NCBI RefSeq assembly: GCF_000237925.1
Contig: NC_031495.1
Coordinates: forward strand, 26,684,857-26,748,856
DNA from: Schistosoma mansoni
Taxonomy: Eukaryota > Platyhelminthes > Trematoda > Strigeidida > Schistosomatidae
Length of the DNA stretch: 64,000 nt
Direction of reading: 5' to 3'
Part shown: piece after piece, positions 11,960 through 25,500 of the stretch
Numbering within the stretch: the stretch's first letter is position 1
How the letters are laid out: each line of letters starts with the position of its first letter
Notes under the pieces: model-generated
What the model was told of the DNA's origin: nothing
The model's input: only the letters and a program-made list of their open reading frames with translations
Databases searched by the model: none
Translations under genes and position numbers: made by a program

Positions 11960-12200
11960 AAAGACATGTTGTCGCTTGACGTTAATTCTTTGTTCATTAG
12001 TGTACATTTAATGGAAACGATATGTTATATATGTGAGTATATTGACTCTAACGACATAGATCTAGGTTTGCCAACTGAACACTTGAAAGAATTATTGTTA
12101 CGCTGTACCTTTAACGTCCAGTTCAGTTTCAGCAATGAAATATATAGACAAAGAGATGGGATCGCAATGGGGTCTCCCTCTTTCAAAGTGTAGTAAAGTT
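11960..12200 (+). mobile_element. Penelope-like element fragment, reverse transcriptase part
   Basis: The plus strand reads LSLDVNSLFISVHLMETICY, then LKELLLRCTFNVQFSF and IYRQRDGIAMGSPSF. This is the Penelope/telomerase-type RT region with motif A ('LDVxSLFTNVP') and motif B ('QxDGIAMGSPLGP'). It stops just after the motif B region. The junction with the minus-strand GIY-YIG piece lies around 11958-11962. Confidence 0.75.
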
Positions 12201-15200
12201 CAGAAGCATCACAACACACACATATTAGGTGTAATGTTTCGGTTTGAGTTGCACGGCTTCACCATTGCGACGACCTGGTCTGTCACTCTATGCCCATGTA
12301 GGCTAGCATTTGTTTAGCAGAGCCTGGGTTCCATAATATCAGGCCAGAATAATATGAATCTCAAGGTAGGGGCTTACATGTCCCAATCCAAAGAAGTTCG
12401 GGTGTGTGTCTCGACGCTTAAAGAACAAAATATGAGAAAAATGTCCGAGGATGGAAAATTAATGTCGACATATGTAAAAAGTATGTATATAATGTTACGA
12501 CAGGGGATAGGCTCACAGTTTATCGTGTTCCAGGTTACATCGGGCTCACCACTCAGGGTGTCGTGGGCATTCAGGGAGTGATGACGCCTTTGTCCCCAAC
12601 ACCTTCATTATCGAGGATCCCAAACACAGTCGGACCTGTAGATGGCAATGAGGGACTTTGAAGACAACCTTGGAAGGTAGCCGATATGTCGAGAAGTGTG
12701 TGATACGTAGCACGGCACACCCAAAAATGAGCTGGTGGGATGCTTTGCCGAAAGCCTCCAGCCTTAGTGTGCCCAGTAAAACCAGTGAGGTCAGTATCAA
12801 CTTCGAGGAATTACTGAATTGTCTACCTTGGTGATTTTTTACTGCCACATATATGAATGGAATCGACTATACTGGTGAGCGAAACCGACCATTGTATAGG
12901 CCTGACAACCCAAAACCATGATAGCGCACCGAAATTTCAACAGAGTACTGGTGAATATGGATGGACTAGGTAATGAGAAACTAGTACCAGTGTTGTTAGA
13001 CTCTGTTGAGGCTGAATCACCAAAGCGGTAGTAACAAAATATATAATTAGAGCGTTGAACGTAATAAAATGATATGACTTTAACTGAAGTTATTAAAGTT
13101 GAAGTCGAACAAAGGTTCCGTTGACGTGACAGGAAGGTAAAAGCCTTTATATTTAGCGATGTCTTCTGAAACATTATCTTCTTATAAGCGCAAATTCGGC
13201 AACTATAGATTATCAACGTAGGTGACCTGTGTGGTTGATTGGGGCCTACTCAAATTGGACAGGCATGGTGTAACCATCCAGCTTATGTCGATGTCACACG
13301 CCGCTGTTTATACGTAACACGGTTTATCCTTTCGTCGTATACAGGCCGTGTGGCTACTTTGATGGCTGTGTAGAACGAATATAACACTAATACAGAGATG
13401 TGCAGGTATGAAAAGGTCCAAAAAGCAGAGTGTGACCACTGTCGCACGAGCTAGTACAAGACATGTAATTAACTGGTGCGTGTTGATTGTCCCTGACGTT
13501 GACAAGGGTTAATAAACTATTCGATATTCAGTGACCTGACTCCTGGATGATTTGGCTAGGGCCGTGTTATTTCACTGGCTCGACATAACTACGAATGACC
13601 TTTAAGGACCGAGAATGAGACCAAGGAAAATAATTTAGTACCAAGTAATGAAAGATACTTGATAAAATGATGCATATTAGTTTGTAAAATCTATGAGTTA
13701 CGAATTGGATTTATTTGAACCCATTTTAGTGGTCCCATTTCAATTTGTAGTTGTGCGCGGTAAAGGGGGTTTTGCGAAGTTTGGCCTTGTCTTTGCTGTG
13801 TCCGTTGGTTTCGAGAACATAACTAGAGGTTTGTGACCTGGACAAAATATAATGTCTATTCAAATTTAATCATAACCCATTCGTAATTTTACGTACTGTT
13901 AACCATAGTGTAAATTTTTGGATAACCGTTCACCATGAGACGTTATAACGCTTCAGTATATGTACTTCTGAAACTGATTCTGGGGCGTTAAAGAGCACTT
14001 CACTCAATTTTATCCCACTGACATTCCTGCGGTGCTGACAAAATTGTTATTCTTAAGGTTTGACTGGCAAATGAGAGGAGTAAAGTGTTTACTTGTCGGA
14101 CCTATCGATTGTGTCTGTGCATAACCTCTTTTGATTGATCCATTCAATAGAGCTGTCGCTTCACTACGCTAAGTGGATCTGGGAGCCACATAGAGAAAGT
14201 GTTGGCCAGGGTTCTTGCGTGAGCCACTGGTCTCTATCAATCGCATTATACTTTGTTTGGAGTACTAATAAGATCTTGACATTCCTTCAAATTTTTTAAG
14301 GGCGCCTGGGACGTGTTTTACAATAAGTAGTCTAACCAGTTTGAGACTTTATGAGGAGCATAGGCCCTACTGTATTTGATTTACCTGGTGACCTCTATTG
14401 TGTATGGCACAACTAAATCATACAAATCGTTTGGTATACATGATATTGTCGTGAAATTATTCTTTAGCCTACAGTTGAGCGCGGTACCAGGACCATGAAG
14501 TATGGATAGTGGTGTTGGGACTGCATGTTCCTGGCTACATCTGGGGTATCAGTTGGAAAGTATGATGCATTTTCACCTGTTTCAGGACAGCTGATATTCG
14601 TTTCCACTGGTCACTTATCCAACCACCCATTCGTTGTTTTTGAACCAACTTGTCTGGCCAGAATACAAGACTGTCTTTTGCCGCTAATAGCACAGTTGAT
14701 ATCGACCAAAAATGTCATGCATTTAGTTACCATTATTTATGCCGTCCATACATTCGAATAGTTGTTTGATTATAGATCGATCCAACGGATTTAAACTACA
14801 AAAGAAACTGTTAGCCAATTGTTTCATATGAGCAGAGTGTGAATATTATGACTAAACGTCGTTGGTTTCATTCACGAGTACCCACTTTAGTATTAAAGAC
14901 CCTATCATTCTTCGTTCGAGTTGAGTAACCTATGAAACTTGTTGATGGATTTCTTTTGGAAAAATTTTCGCCTTGTTTACTTGAAGTGCACTATATTTCG
15001 CCTCAATTTTTTCTAGCATTGAACCTTCGGTTGACCGAGTTGGGTGGAATAGCTAACACTGACTGCAAGTATATACCCATGTAAACGACTTTATAACCTG
15101 TGATCTTAAAGGTTTGTCTTCGTAAAATACACAATATACTTGCTGATAGTATTACTCCATATATTACGAATAAACTACCTCGGTGACACACGATGAGTAG

Positions 15201-15731
15201 ACATACTTCTTTCTCCAAGACGTCCCGGTTACTGAAGATTCCAAGATTGCGGGCATCCACGTATAAAACTCTCTTACGTCATCACTGTTGGCGAGCTTGT
15301 CCATCACACCGAAATAACATGCGGTTGATAAAGACCAGTTGATGTGAATAATAAGGAAGATCATGGTTAGTATGGGACTTGGTTATTTATCTCCGATACT
15401 TTATAATAGAAAACATTGTCGTCCGATTTTCTGAGAATACTCAATGACTGATTTTATGTGCGAGTTCTGTTCCTTTCTGTAATAAACTTATTGCTACTTT
15501 TGTTAATAGGCAATCTGTCTTTCTCTTTGCTTTCAACTCTTTATAAAGTCATCTGTATTTTGCTGCATACAGTGTAATTGCTCCGATAATCTTCCCAATG
15601 AAGTCACAAACACAAATGTATTTTTAAAAATATGAAAAAGTCGGTTCCGTTTCAAATGTTGTCATCTGAAGGAGTATCCCAGAAAATACTACTTTTGATA
15701 CACGTGATCAAAAACATTTCAAAATCTACAG
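12201..15731. other. Intergenic stretch upstream of the zinc-finger gene; nothing recognised
   Basis: No recognisable coding region, RNA gene or known repeat was seen in 3.5 kb. Several moderately GC-rich patches (12350-12850, 13230-13520, 14130-14520) have the texture of old repeats but match nothing else in the window. The promoter and any untranslated first exon of the zinc-finger gene should lie here or further left. No confident core promoter can be named. Confidence 0.4.
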
Positions 15732-15751
15732 ACTAATTAGGGCAATACATC

Positions 15752-15767
15752 ATGAAGTTCTCTGAAG
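15752..15767 (+). CDS. Zinc-finger gene coding exon 1 (start codon)
   Basis: A 16-base coding start (MKFSE plus one base) follows a tctacag acceptor at 15731, so the exon is about 36 bases with its 5' UTR part. An in-frame TAA sits at 15734-15736, so 15752 is the first usable ATG. The donor is GTACGT. The single overhanging G joins AT of the next exon to make Asp. The small size invites error, but the phase match is exact. Confidence 0.6.
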
Positions 15768-18700
15768 GTACGTAGCATAATTATCTTCGGTGTTTTTTAT
15801 AGCTTATTTACGTAAATGATACTTGATTCCAGATTCATGAATATCTTTCTGTATTCCTTATTTTTGGCCTATTTTAGTGAGGATCCAAAACAATTTATGA
15901 CAAGCTTATATTTATAATCCTATGCCTGGTTTTGTGAATTACAATTTTAACATTTATCATGACTAATTTCCTATGGATATAGCTTACTTGCATGTTATTG
16001 AATTTATTTAGTTGTGTTGGTGGTTATTGCACAGCAACAGTTTCTTTACACCATAACTTTCGGCTTGTTGGAGTCCTCATTTTTAAGAGCAGATTTGTTT
16101 ATTCAGCTTCAGGCATCACTTCATAAAGTTGTTACTTTCCGACTGCCCACACTAATATAGTTGGAGTAGGGTTCGAACCGACGACCTGTTACTTGTAGAC
16201 AGCGCTCAAAATTACTTTGGAGTTCCAATCATTTTGTAACCCCTGATCTGTTAGTTTGCACCAAATTTCCTCTTCGTTCACAAAGTAGTATTGTCAGTCT
16301 ACACGAAATAATTGTGGTTTCATCATGTAAAAGTTATATCTGATTACCAGGTTAACTCAATCAAATAAAACGTTTTCTTCGGTAATTGACAACCTATTCC
16401 ATACCCAATAAATAAAGTTTGCTTTCCTGTCTACGAATGTTAACCAGATATTTATAGTGCTCACATGTTATGTTTCAGATCCAAGTGGGGTGCCTCATTT
16501 AAATTCGACCTCGAACAAAACAGTCAAGGAGTATGATTCCCAAAAGATTGGCAAAAAGCATTCCTCCGTTGGAGATGTATGCGAATTTGTTGTAAGTCAG
16601 AAAAATATTAATGAATCCAAAGAAAGTTCAAGTGATAGACAGATAACGTTCACTTCAACTGGTTCATATTCAAATCACTCCAATGTACCCAGTTCAAGCG
16701 AATATTCTCAGAGAGCAAGACGGTCGCTTTTAGACTGGGACAGTTTTATAAATCTACCTAAAAAGCCTCGAAGTCTATCGTTAAAAACTGATGATTTGTC
16801 TCGAACGTTAGCTGCAAAAACCACAGATTCAAGATCTCCAATTAAATCTAGACAAGAAAGTAATAGTCGTGCATCCCCTTGCTTATCTCCTACAAAAGCA
16901 AACGATTTTATTGGGAATGTAAAGTTAGCACCTCTTCGGGTTAATACAGAACAAGCCAAGTTACTTACTAATGGTAGTTATTCGTCTTCCGAAGAACATC
17001 ACAGTAAAGGTGTCCCTCCATCGGGAGGCGAATCATCTGATTTCAACAGTTCCAGCCTCACCTTGTCAAGTATCCCAGTTAAAAACCGTGCTGAGACGAG
17101 AAAACGAAGATTGTCTCTTACCTCTGCTTCCAATTACTCCGAAGTATCTTCAAACCAGCTAGATATACACTCTCAAAGGCGAAACCAAAATCAAATTCTC
17201 ACTGGCAATCATGACAGTAAAAAGAGAAAATTGTCACCTTCAGTTGGAATTCTCAGAAAAAAAGACACTTTTACATGCATTACAAAGGAAAATTTATGCA
17301 ACGGTGTGCAATCTCCTGATTTTGCTGTTGATACCGGTGTAAGCTTTTTTTATTAAAACCCAGTAAAGGGCTTTTAAACTTTACTATGATAGTGTTTCTG
17401 GATGTGCATTTCTAGTAGCTGGTAGGGATAGAAAATTTAATTTTAGTTGGTTAAATTACCCCACCTGGGTTAATTTTCCTCTTCTCCAAGGAACGTAAAA
17501 ATCCTAATTAAAATTCTGTCAAGTTACATACTACCTCTTCACTATAATTTTTATCCTATATCTTATTAATTTGATAACTTACAGACTTCATACTACGCAA
17601 ATAAGTGAATATTCTAAAAAGGTTGCTTAAATAATCTATGGTTTATATTACAATTTCTGTTTTATTATCTAACTGTCGTAATCTATACACTATACAAATG
17701 TCTGATCGTGCTTCACTCAAAAATACAGGGAAAAATTTTCAGTGAATGACAAGAAAGCACTAAACACCTTTCCCGCGAAACAATTACCATGTCAATTTTT
17801 TGAAAAAGTATGTGTTATTTCACGTCTCATTTGTTGGTTGTTTTTAGCTAACTTGTGATAGTTGCCTCATTTTCTTAACTTGAAACCAACAATTTAGCTC
17901 CTTTGGTAAACACAATGACGATTTTCTCTGTACTAAACTTCGTCTTATTATAAAATAACGTTTTTCTTTGTTGTAAAACCTTGTTCATGGTAAATTATCT
18001 GATTTTAACCGACAATGCTACTGCCAAAAAAACGATAATGCACTTGGAGAAAAACCCAGAATTATCTCTATATTCGTTTTTAATAACCAGGGGCCGAAGG
18101 ATGTTATATTTTAGTAAAAGTAAGGTAGCAAATGATCTCACATACTTAAATGAGTTGGTTAATCGTAGTATAAATTTCTTATAGTATGGGGATTTTTCAA
18201 GTCATGTGTTTAGTATATATTTCAAAAATTTGTTTCCAACTTTTAAACTTGTAGAATTCAATACATTCTCAAAGGGCAACATGCCACTCACTATGTGGTG
18301 CTTGTAATCATGAAAATCATATATCTAATGAATCGAAATTAAGAGAACTCAGCGGAAGTGATGAGTTTCAGCAAAATCATTCATTGACCAAGAATTCATT
18401 CGCAATTACTCATGTTGCAACACAACGACCGTCTTTAAGATCGAAAAAATCATCTAAACTTCCAGAGGTATTCACAGTGTTTCAAAAACATTAAATTATA
18501 TATTTATGTATTTTAGACCATTATGAAGAAAATTTCGTTAGTGAAAACCTATCCTTTTTAAGATTTCTGAAGCGTTTTGTTCATTTACTTAGTGAACAAA
18601 TACAACTGTTCACCTGCAGTTGTGGATTCCAATTAGATTAGTAGTTAAAACACGAATTTCGTTTGAGTAAAATAAGTTAAACTCAGAAGCCAAATACAAT

Positions 18701-19512
18701 TCCTTTCTAGATAACGTCGCCTGTATTTTAATACTTGTGGGTTATTGATCCAAGTGAGTTATATGGCTACTACTTCCCAGGTTCGAACCCCTCTCCACCT
18801 ACTTCGATTTGTGCAACCGGATATTATCATTAGAGGCCACATTTAGAGTGTAGCTCACATCCAAGTACTTGTTCGACGGGTTTGTATCCTTCTTCTTTTT
18901 ATTATTATTGTTATCATTATCATTATACTTCCGCATCTCTCCCTACACAGTGTCTTGAACATCCAAGTCATTTTATTGACATTCATTGCATGAATTAGCC
19001 TAATAACCAAGTAAACAGACCCGTTTATCTTCCATAATTTACGTAAAGCGGACAAAAAATCAACTTTTTAGTCTGCCGGAACTATTATTTGGAGTGATTT
19101 ATGTTTTTTAACCTTTTTGGTGGTCAATTATCTAGAGCTTTGGCTCACTATTCCATTTCGCAGTAGTTTTGAGATGTTGTAGGTTCTTATAGTTACCGTA
19201 CTATCCCTCGTATTATTTTGTGGGAAACTGCATGTTTATACAAGGAAATGTACGTAAAAATAATCTACGTATTGATTTTGGGCCAGTCATTAACGTAGAA
19301 ACAGGCACGGATGTGGGTCGCCTCAAATCACCGCATCATATCACCACAAGATGAAATCAAAATAAATGCCAGATAAATAGAAGTAGTAACGGTATCAGTG
19401 GTTATTGAGAAGATTTAAGCTTGAGCGGCATGATTCGAGAAAAATGGATAAATTTATGGAATAGAAATGTACGAGATTATTTTAAAAACTATGTTTAAGC
19501 GGCAACAAAGCG

Positions 19513-19560
<48 letters not shown>

Positions 19561-22500
19561 GACCAGTTCTGAGCTGTTACCCAATGTCTACGACCAATCG
19601 TTACGGAAATCTCCCTGACTGTACCAACCCCCAAGTTTCAAGCCTAATCCTGCACTGTCAAACATCGCTCCTTTAGGTAGGCGGTAATTGGGGAATACAT
19701 AATACATGTCCCAACCACCTCAGTTGATAAAGATTAATCACCTTATCAATTGGTTTGTCATCCTTAGCTGGTACTGTGCGTCCAACTTCAGCATATCTCG
19801 CTCACTTAACTCAAGTGTTAAAACTGACTCACCATCATTAAATGTCTCTGCAATTGGTTACTGAACAACCGTATAGTTTTAAAAATTACTTTTTGTCTTT
19901 TCCATGTCTTTTGCTTTCGTCGCCCACAACTGCTCACGATCATTACATAAACTCCATCAATCTACATTTAAGTTGTCTTTACTCCCCATTCTGTTTGGAG
20001 CCTATTGAGTTGAATTTCTCATCGTATATCAACTCAGTAGACACCATCGAAATTCACTTACTTTTTGAACCTTTTAGTTTAATTCACTGATGTCACAGAT
20101 GTTTAGTTTTCATGTCAAATCCCATCGCGGCAAACATCACTTTTACAAGTGACTAAATGCTTCTCTGGTTCCTTATATATACACTTAACTTCTGCATCGT
20201 TGAGCTGCACTATTTTTGTTGTAGCTTTTCTCCATCTGGAAGAAGTCATTTGAATGTGTGCTCACGATAACTTACGATCAAAGTTTGAACATGTGATCGG
20301 AAAGAAGAAGTAGTCTTCTCTCAAGCTTCTCCAACAGTGGCTGGTGGTAATAGTCTATTTGAGTCCATCGTTGAATAAAATTTTGGGATCACCTTGTTCG
20401 GTATTGTCTCTCCGTATATGTCAAGTTGGTACTTGCTAGAAATAAACGATTGTTTGAATATACTTGCAACAGATAGCCACAACTATCTGTTAGCTAAGCT
20501 GGAGATAAAAGGCTCATCTAAATATCTTCCAGCTTGGTTTAGCCTATCTACCTGGGCGTTAAAGTCATATGGTACGATTACTACACCTCGGCTTTCAGCA
20601 TTCCTAAGACCAAGAGGTTTCATGTAAGATTAATCTGTTACTTCATTTGAACCGCGATCAACAGAAGCGTGGACAGAGGCACAGACGGGTCGATAGCTGG
20701 AACGGGATTTGATCGCTAACAATGTAATATCAGGTTCTGTTAGCGATACGTAGGCAGTCATCACTTTCCAGTTATCTACACCGTGGAAGAATACTTCTTC
20801 AGGGACGTTAAAAGGAAACTGAATTATTAGTGACCTTGATCATCTGGTAGCCTAAAGGACATTGCTCCACATGTTGATTGTTTGAAGAAAACACCTTACT
20901 GCCATCACACCGTAATATACTCAACAGTGCTGTTTCACCCTGGTAGTTTAAATTGCTGCTTCTTGTCTTACTGCTTCCCAACAAACCTACATGGCTTGGT
21001 AGGACCTAAAACAAACGAGTGTTTCAACAAATATAGTTCGACTGGTTCTTTACAATAGACAAACCCTAATGGCAGATATGGTCGGGTATTTTTTTGAGAA
21101 AAGCTTCAGGAAGTGTACTTTATTTTGTTTTAAAACTTAGTTATTAATAATATTTATCACTTTTGTCTTACCAACCCACAAAGGAGGAGCTTATCTCAAC
21201 TCAAAATCAAAGTGATTTGGCTAACAAGTCCGTTTTTCAATGTTTGTACTGCACGCGCCCATTCTCAGAAAAACGATACCGACTAAAGCATATGATTGCT
21301 TGTCAGTTAGCTCCAAAAAACGTAAGTATTATCAGAAATGAATCACTGATTTTTTCTACTGCTCACATTGCTTTATTTTTGTTAAGAAATAAGGTTCGTA
21401 GGCTTTGCTTTCATAGTTATGGATAGTATATGAGATAAAGTAGTATGAACTGTTCAACCTGTTAACTAACTGAATAGGTCTTATTAGCTGCTCTTATATA
21501 TAGGAATTTCTTTTGTCATTGGTAACATTGATTTTGCTTGATACCGCTTTTGCATTCTCGGGGTGTTATATTTAATGTGGCAATCACCAGTGATGGTCAG
21601 CTTATAAAAACGTTCATTTTTTGTGTTATTACGAGACGTTTGTGCCTATAAGATCACTGTCGTCGTAAAGGAATTATTTTTCAATGAACCATTTACGAAG
21701 CTTAATGTTCAACAGTCTTTTTACTGTAGGGCAGTATATAATATCGTGTACTTGGTAGTTCTAGGATTGTTCAAGAAACATTTTTTTTTGATTGGTTCAT
21801 TCCATTGACGAATAGTAGGAAATGTAAGGGTAACTACTGAGTGCTTTTGTTAAGCTTACCTTTTCTTTGAATGTTTTGTTTTGCTTACGAATGTTCTAAT
21901 TTCATCTGATGGTTTCCTTTTATGTTGTATCATCACTACCTTTATGAATGCTAAAGAATTCAGTAAGTGAAAATATTTCTTGTCATCTTTCAAAATCAAT
22001 CACTATAGTACAAATAAATTGATACCTTATCTTCCTTCAGATCTTAAACGTTTTATCACTGTTCTCCTCGAACTAATTTTTTTTATGTATCTTAAAACTA
22101 TGATTTTCTTTGTTGCTTTAATGTGCAACCATATGAGCCGTTGAAATTTTATGTAATATTTTAAATTGTTTTTCCTATAATTTTTTGTATTTAATCCATT
22201 TAGATAACTGGTTTGATATTTCAACTTCATTTCGATGTATAAAGCTATTTGTTTCCTGTTAGTAGTGGTTCAGTGTTTTTAGAGTACAGAATTTCTAAAT
22301 CCAATTCTCACAATCACCTCACGAAGTGATTGGGTTATTTATTAGTTTGAATCCATCATATCTGCTTTTAAGATTAAAAAAATAGTTTTGTTTACGTTCA
22401 ACTTTCGTTTGCGATTGCATATCTCCGTAGTATGTGTTGGGATTTGAAAACTGGTTTCAGAGATTTCACTTGTTATATTTTATTTTTACAGTAGTATGTT

Positions 22501-25500
22501 CCGCACCTAATAATGTAAGGAAAGAGTGCTAACCTAACGATGTTTACGACCCTACTACAATCTAAATAGCAAATAAAGGAAAGTTATTTCAGGGCATATG
22601 GTTTCTAGGTTCAAGGTATATTTCTAATGCACTAAATAAATTGTAGGATTGAAAAAAACTAAATTTCTAGGGTCAGGGAAACATAAAGGAAATAGCCGTC
22701 TATCTAAGTCAGTGTTGAAGTTGTATTGGTATTTTGTTCACTTCAGCTTTATGGTCTAATTTCGATTGTCAACATACAAACTGTTCTTCCATTTCTTAAA
22801 ACATGCAAATATGATCTATCTTTTTTTACATATAAAAATTTAGTTAACAAAGAAAAAATTACACGAAATTGGTCGAATGTATGAGTCTTCATCGATTTCA
22901 TCGGGAAGTCCTAATCTAGTTAATAATGTTGATGAAGAGATATCAATAAGTAATGGAGTTATTTGCCAAGCAAATCAAACTCTTCAAAACGGACATTCAG
23001 AAGAAATAGAAAATACTATAAAAGAGGATAAAAAATCCCTTGAAAAGTCATATCAAGTTAGTGTTTTATCCCTTTTTCTTTCTAGTAAAAATTATTCTAT
23101 TTCACTGCATTTTTGATATACCTCACATAAAATTTGGTATAGCTGGGCACTAAGAATAATGTGTGCTACACATAATAAAATTCCTATGTAAACTGAGATA
23201 TTACTCTGAAGATATTTTTCTCGGGGGCGGGAGCATTCTTCAAATCTTTAGCTTCATGGTCCAATCCACAAGCAGTCAGACAACTTCATGAGATGCATCC
23301 CCATGACATTCGTTAACCAAAAAAAGGTTCATACCCCATTCGTTTCGTCAGGATTTTAGAGCCCATATACACCACCATTTTGCAATGGCATTTTTCCGAC
23401 TTCTAGGTAAACCTTCCGTATCTATCAATTGGGTTTAATCGCTGGAGGTTGACTTTTCGTCTTCCAACTCATAAAGGATACCGCCTAGTGGAGGTAGTGA
23501 GAAAGGATTCTTTGTTGGAAACTATAGATACCTGATCATTCACATACTGGTACGAAAAAAGAGCTCTATTTGTAGTTGAGTTATATAGTAAGATTATTTT
23601 CAATCACTTTAAAGTGATTTTTACTACCGGGATATTTGTCTAATTATGACACAAAGTAAACAGCCTCACTGTGTGGAGGTGTGAGTAAAACTTCTCTGGC
23701 AGAGGCTATAAACACATCGGAGTATGAGAGCGTTTCCAGAGGGAGAGTGAATGTTTTACTCTAAGCGTTGCTAGGTCGTTAGGGATTAGTGCTCATAACT
23801 AATATACATCTAGTGTACTATTCTTTGATGTGTAGTAGTTATATTGCTAAGAGTTAGTTGATCATTGGATTAACCGTTCTCACATTAAATGTAGAAGGTT
23901 TCATATGATAGGTGGAAGCAAGTCATACTACTTAGGTATCACACTTATTAGTTGTTTTGTCTTGACCATCAAGGTTTTCAAGGTAACATTTTTGATCTGG
24001 CATAATTCGTTTTTAACAAATATGTAATTTATTTATTTTCTCAAGCCTATTTTCTGGTTTTTATTTATAGAGTAATCCAAAGGTGAACCATGATATTGAC
24101 TTAAAATCCAATCCAATCACTCCTTTTCTGTCTACCGCTACTAATCCACTTATTAATTCTGATGATTCGTTAAGAACAGATTGTAATTCCTGTACTACTA
24201 ATACATTTGATTCTCATTTAATCACAAAACTTTCAGGAAATAATTCATCTCCTAATAATAAACCATATGAAGTAAGTTTATAACATGCATTTTATTTACC
24301 TTAAGACGATATATTATTTTTCAGCATGAGTTAAAATGTTAGATTCGGAAATCAAGATTTATCTAAGTGTTTCTCACTAGAATTATGCAAAGACCTTATT
24401 TAAAGTTAAGCACTAAATTGGTGTTTACTTCTATTTTTGGAAGTTCTTGAATAGCATACGTCCTTGTTCTATCAATAGATTGAGATGATAATTTTAGTGG
24501 ACAGGTCATGGTTAGTCTGATATCAACTGGGAATATTTAACCAACTAATGTCAAATAGTTAGTGTAACATATTTATTCCTTTCCTAGTATAGTTGTTTTT
24601 AATCAGAGATCATGGCCTTTGATTAATTTCGACAAAGTAATTTTAAGTATTTCTCCATCACCCGCTCTGTCACGGATTTGAATGTCTCGTTTAATATGTT
24701 TTTAACAACGTAATTTTGTCACTAATCCCCTCGAATAAATGTGTACTTCATATCATTTATTTAAACCCTTACATGTAATTTTCTCAGTGGTCTTTCCATA
24801 CTTATTCACCAATAGGCACTGCGAAATCGTTCCAACTTCTTGAGGGTTTTTGTCAAAGAATCGTTCCTAGGTAACTCGTTTAAGTTGCTATTTTGATGTA
24901 GAGATGTGTTTTAGTGAGAGGACTCTTGTTTTAGACCTAGGGGTAAAGTTGTTTGCCTTTTTAATGTCTTTATCTGGTTTATACTTGATAGCTGTCTATT
25001 TTATAGCACCTATATCTCTTTGTTGTAGTCCGATGAAGATATTTGGCAAAATTACAGACCATCTTACGGTGGGCCTTATACATGTTCATTCTGCTATCGT
25101 GTAATCCATAATCGTTCAAACTTTTCTAGGCATATAGCCGCTTGTAAGGCTAGGATTTCACTAAGTACGGTAAGTCGTTGGGATATTTATGACATATGTA
25201 CATAACCTACTTTATAATCAGTTAGTGTGCCTATGATTGTGGAATTTGTGTAGTAACGTTGTTCAATATCAGTTGAAATTTTGTTGGTGTTTTTCGCTCA
25301 ATAGGTTCTTTTGATCAGCTATAATTCATAATGAAAACGAAGGGTATGTTATTTTTTATTTTACAGCGTAGTACCCCAAAACCAAAGCATGCTGTACAGG
25401 GAAATAAACGCAAATTTCACTTTGTGTTTACGCCTACTCACAAGATGACACCACAGTTGAAGAATTCAAGAAAAGAATTATTCAGAAGTGGAATGTTGAA

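Noticed and set aside
23350-23400. Minus-strand cctgacGAAACGAATG resembling a hammerhead
   Set aside because: It aligns to a normal part of retroposon P (tcctgagggaacaaatggcg in the other copies), so the likeness is chance.
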